Source: Deltaproteobacteria bacterium UBA6967 (GTDB lineage: Bacteria; SAR324; NAC60-12). From it: a stretch of DNA of 5,806 nucleotides. A program made the translations under genes and the position numbers. The DNA lies in NCBI GenBank assembly GCA_002450295.1, contig DJYX01000047.1, positions 1-5,806 on the forward strand, read 5' to 3'. This document shows, piece by piece, positions 5,327 through 5,806 of this stretch; position 1 is the first letter of the stretch, and the number at the start of each line of letters is the position of its first letter. The notes beneath the pieces were generated by a model, which ran no database searches, had not been told where the DNA came from, and saw only the letters and a program-made list of their open reading frames with translations.

Positions 5327-5705
5327 ACATTTCTTCTGCTGAGCTTTTGACTTCTTCCAGGCTTGCACCACCAGATGCTTCCGTCGCTGCGATGACACTC
5401 CCTTCGACAATCGGGGCATTGCAGATCACAACTTTCTTTTGTCGTTCGGCAGGTAGCATTTCAATCGCCATCTCACTATTTGTTTCAGCTCCACCGAGAT
5501 CAACCATTACGGCTACTCCAGAATCTGACCAGGCTTTAGAGATGGCTTCCATGATCGCTTCTACACTTGTCCCCAAACCACCATCAGGGTTGCCACCACA
5601 CCAGGCAAGAGGAACTTCATCTCCCACCATCTGCAGCACCATTTCAGCCGTACCCGCAGCGACCTGCTGAGAATGTGAAACGATCACAATGCCCACGTTA
5701 CTCAT
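5325..5705 (-). CDS. dhaM: DhaM, EIIA-like phosphotransfer subunit of dihydroxyacetone kinase
   Basis: This 126-residue cytosolic protein belongs to the mannose-type EIIA fold (PTS EIIA / DhaM). It accepts phosphate from HPr and re-phosphorylates the ADP held by DhaL. Its N-terminus NVGIVIVSHSQQVAAGTAEM (3-22) carries the phospho-accepting His11, equivalent to His9 of E. coli DhaM. GGNPDGGLGTSVEAI (37-51), VMVDLGGAETNSEMAIEML (66-84) and VICNAPIVEGSVIAAT (92-107) match the rest of the domain. It contains only the EIIA domain: HPr and EI, fused to it in E. coli, are the next two genes here. The ATG at 5705 overlaps the dhaL stop (ATGA), and GGAAGAG (5711-5717) lies 5 nt upstream. Confidence 0.95.
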   Translation of the reverse strand: MSNVGIVIVSHSQQVAAGTAEMVLQMVGDEVPLAWCGGNPDGGLGTSVEAIMEAISKAWSDSGVAVMVDLGGAETNSEMAIEMLPAERQKKVVICNAPIVEGSVIAATEASGGASLEEVKSSAEEM

Positions 5706-5806
5706 GATTTCTCTTCCAGAAGTTGACAGATAGTTTGAATTATCAATGCAGAGGAATAGGCCCCAGGGTCCATGTGTCCGATGGAACGATCACCCAGAAA
5801 GGAAGC
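5702..5806 (-). CDS. dhaL: DhaL, ADP-binding subunit of dihydroxyacetone kinase (C-terminal part)
   Basis: Only the last 34 codons and the TGA (5704-5702) lie in the window; the gene continues past 5806. Its start, SFLGDRSIGHMDPGAYSSAL in window residues 2-21, is the hallmark C-terminal motif of DhaL (and of the matching domain in ATP-dependent Dak enzymes), where GDRS and GHMDPGA form part of the nucleotide-binding helical barrel. DhaL keeps ADP as a cofactor, receives phosphate from DhaM and passes it to Dha on DhaK. The stop overlaps the dhaM start by 4 bp (ATGA), which ties it to the same operon. It is truncated by the window edge, so nothing suggests a broken gene. Confidence 0.9.
   Translation of the reverse strand, partial: ASFLGDRSIGHMDPGAYSSALIIQTICQLLEEKS

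Noticed and set aside
5272..5670. 132-codon plus-strand open frame
   Set aside because: It is antisense to dhaM and the HPr start; the minus-strand proteins are recognised with catalytic residues, and this one is a Ser/Pro/Thr-rich shadow.
1..5806. Insertion sequences, CRISPR arrays, phage or defence genes
   Set aside because: No transposase, integrase, regularly spaced repeats or defence-type domains were seen on either strand.

Overview
The window looks like a chromosomal segment of a Gram-negative bacterium, probably a proteobacterium. The genes are tightly coupled and have Shine-Dalgarno sites. A PEP:phosphotransferase-dependent dihydroxyacetone (Dha) kinase operon and a PAQR/hemolysin III protein are both common in that group. 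The right part (about 1180-5806) looks near 50% GC by eye, and the left flank (about 70-1180) looks clearly more AT-rich. No marker here fixes the taxon.

Layout. Three units read rightward (+): a 21-codon tail of an unidentified gene (3-68), a single-domain rhodanese (359-733), and a highly structured non-coding stretch with a -10 box at 809-814 and a terminator-like hairpin at 981-1008, which I interpret as a candidate ~185-nt small RNA. A perfect 21-bp inverted repeat (1038-1083) lies between this unit and the convergent minus-strand genes.

Everything from 5806 down to 1181 reads leftward (-). In transcription order it is: dhaL (only the C-terminal 34 codons, gene runs off the window), dhaM (EIIA-like), an HPr gene, a complete PTS Enzyme I gene, a small helix-turn-helix-like protein, dhaK, and after a 106-bp gap a hemolysin III/PAQR membrane protein. 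Stop/start codons overlap at dhaL/dhaM (ATGA), HPr/EI (23 bp) and EI/HTH (GTGA); dhaM/HPr are 6 bp apart. Only the HTH-dhaK gap (48 bp) is loose. This is a typical translationally coupled operon.

How it works (known from the E. coli Dha kinase, matched here by visible residues): PEP phosphorylates EI on His180, phosphate passes to HPr His22, then to DhaM His11, then to ADP bound permanently in DhaL, and finally to Dha bound covalently to DhaK His215, giving dihydroxyacetone phosphate for glycolysis. E. coli fuses EIIA, HPr and a shortened EI domain in one DhaM protein. Here all three are separate genes and EI is full length with all key residues, so the cluster encodes a self-sufficient phosphorelay with no sugar-transport EII visible. 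The HTH protein inside the operon is the likely local regulator, by inference only.

The least explained parts are the structured RNA region at about 820-1008, the large hairpin at 1038-1083, and a rhodanese whose active-site loop lacks the usual arginine.
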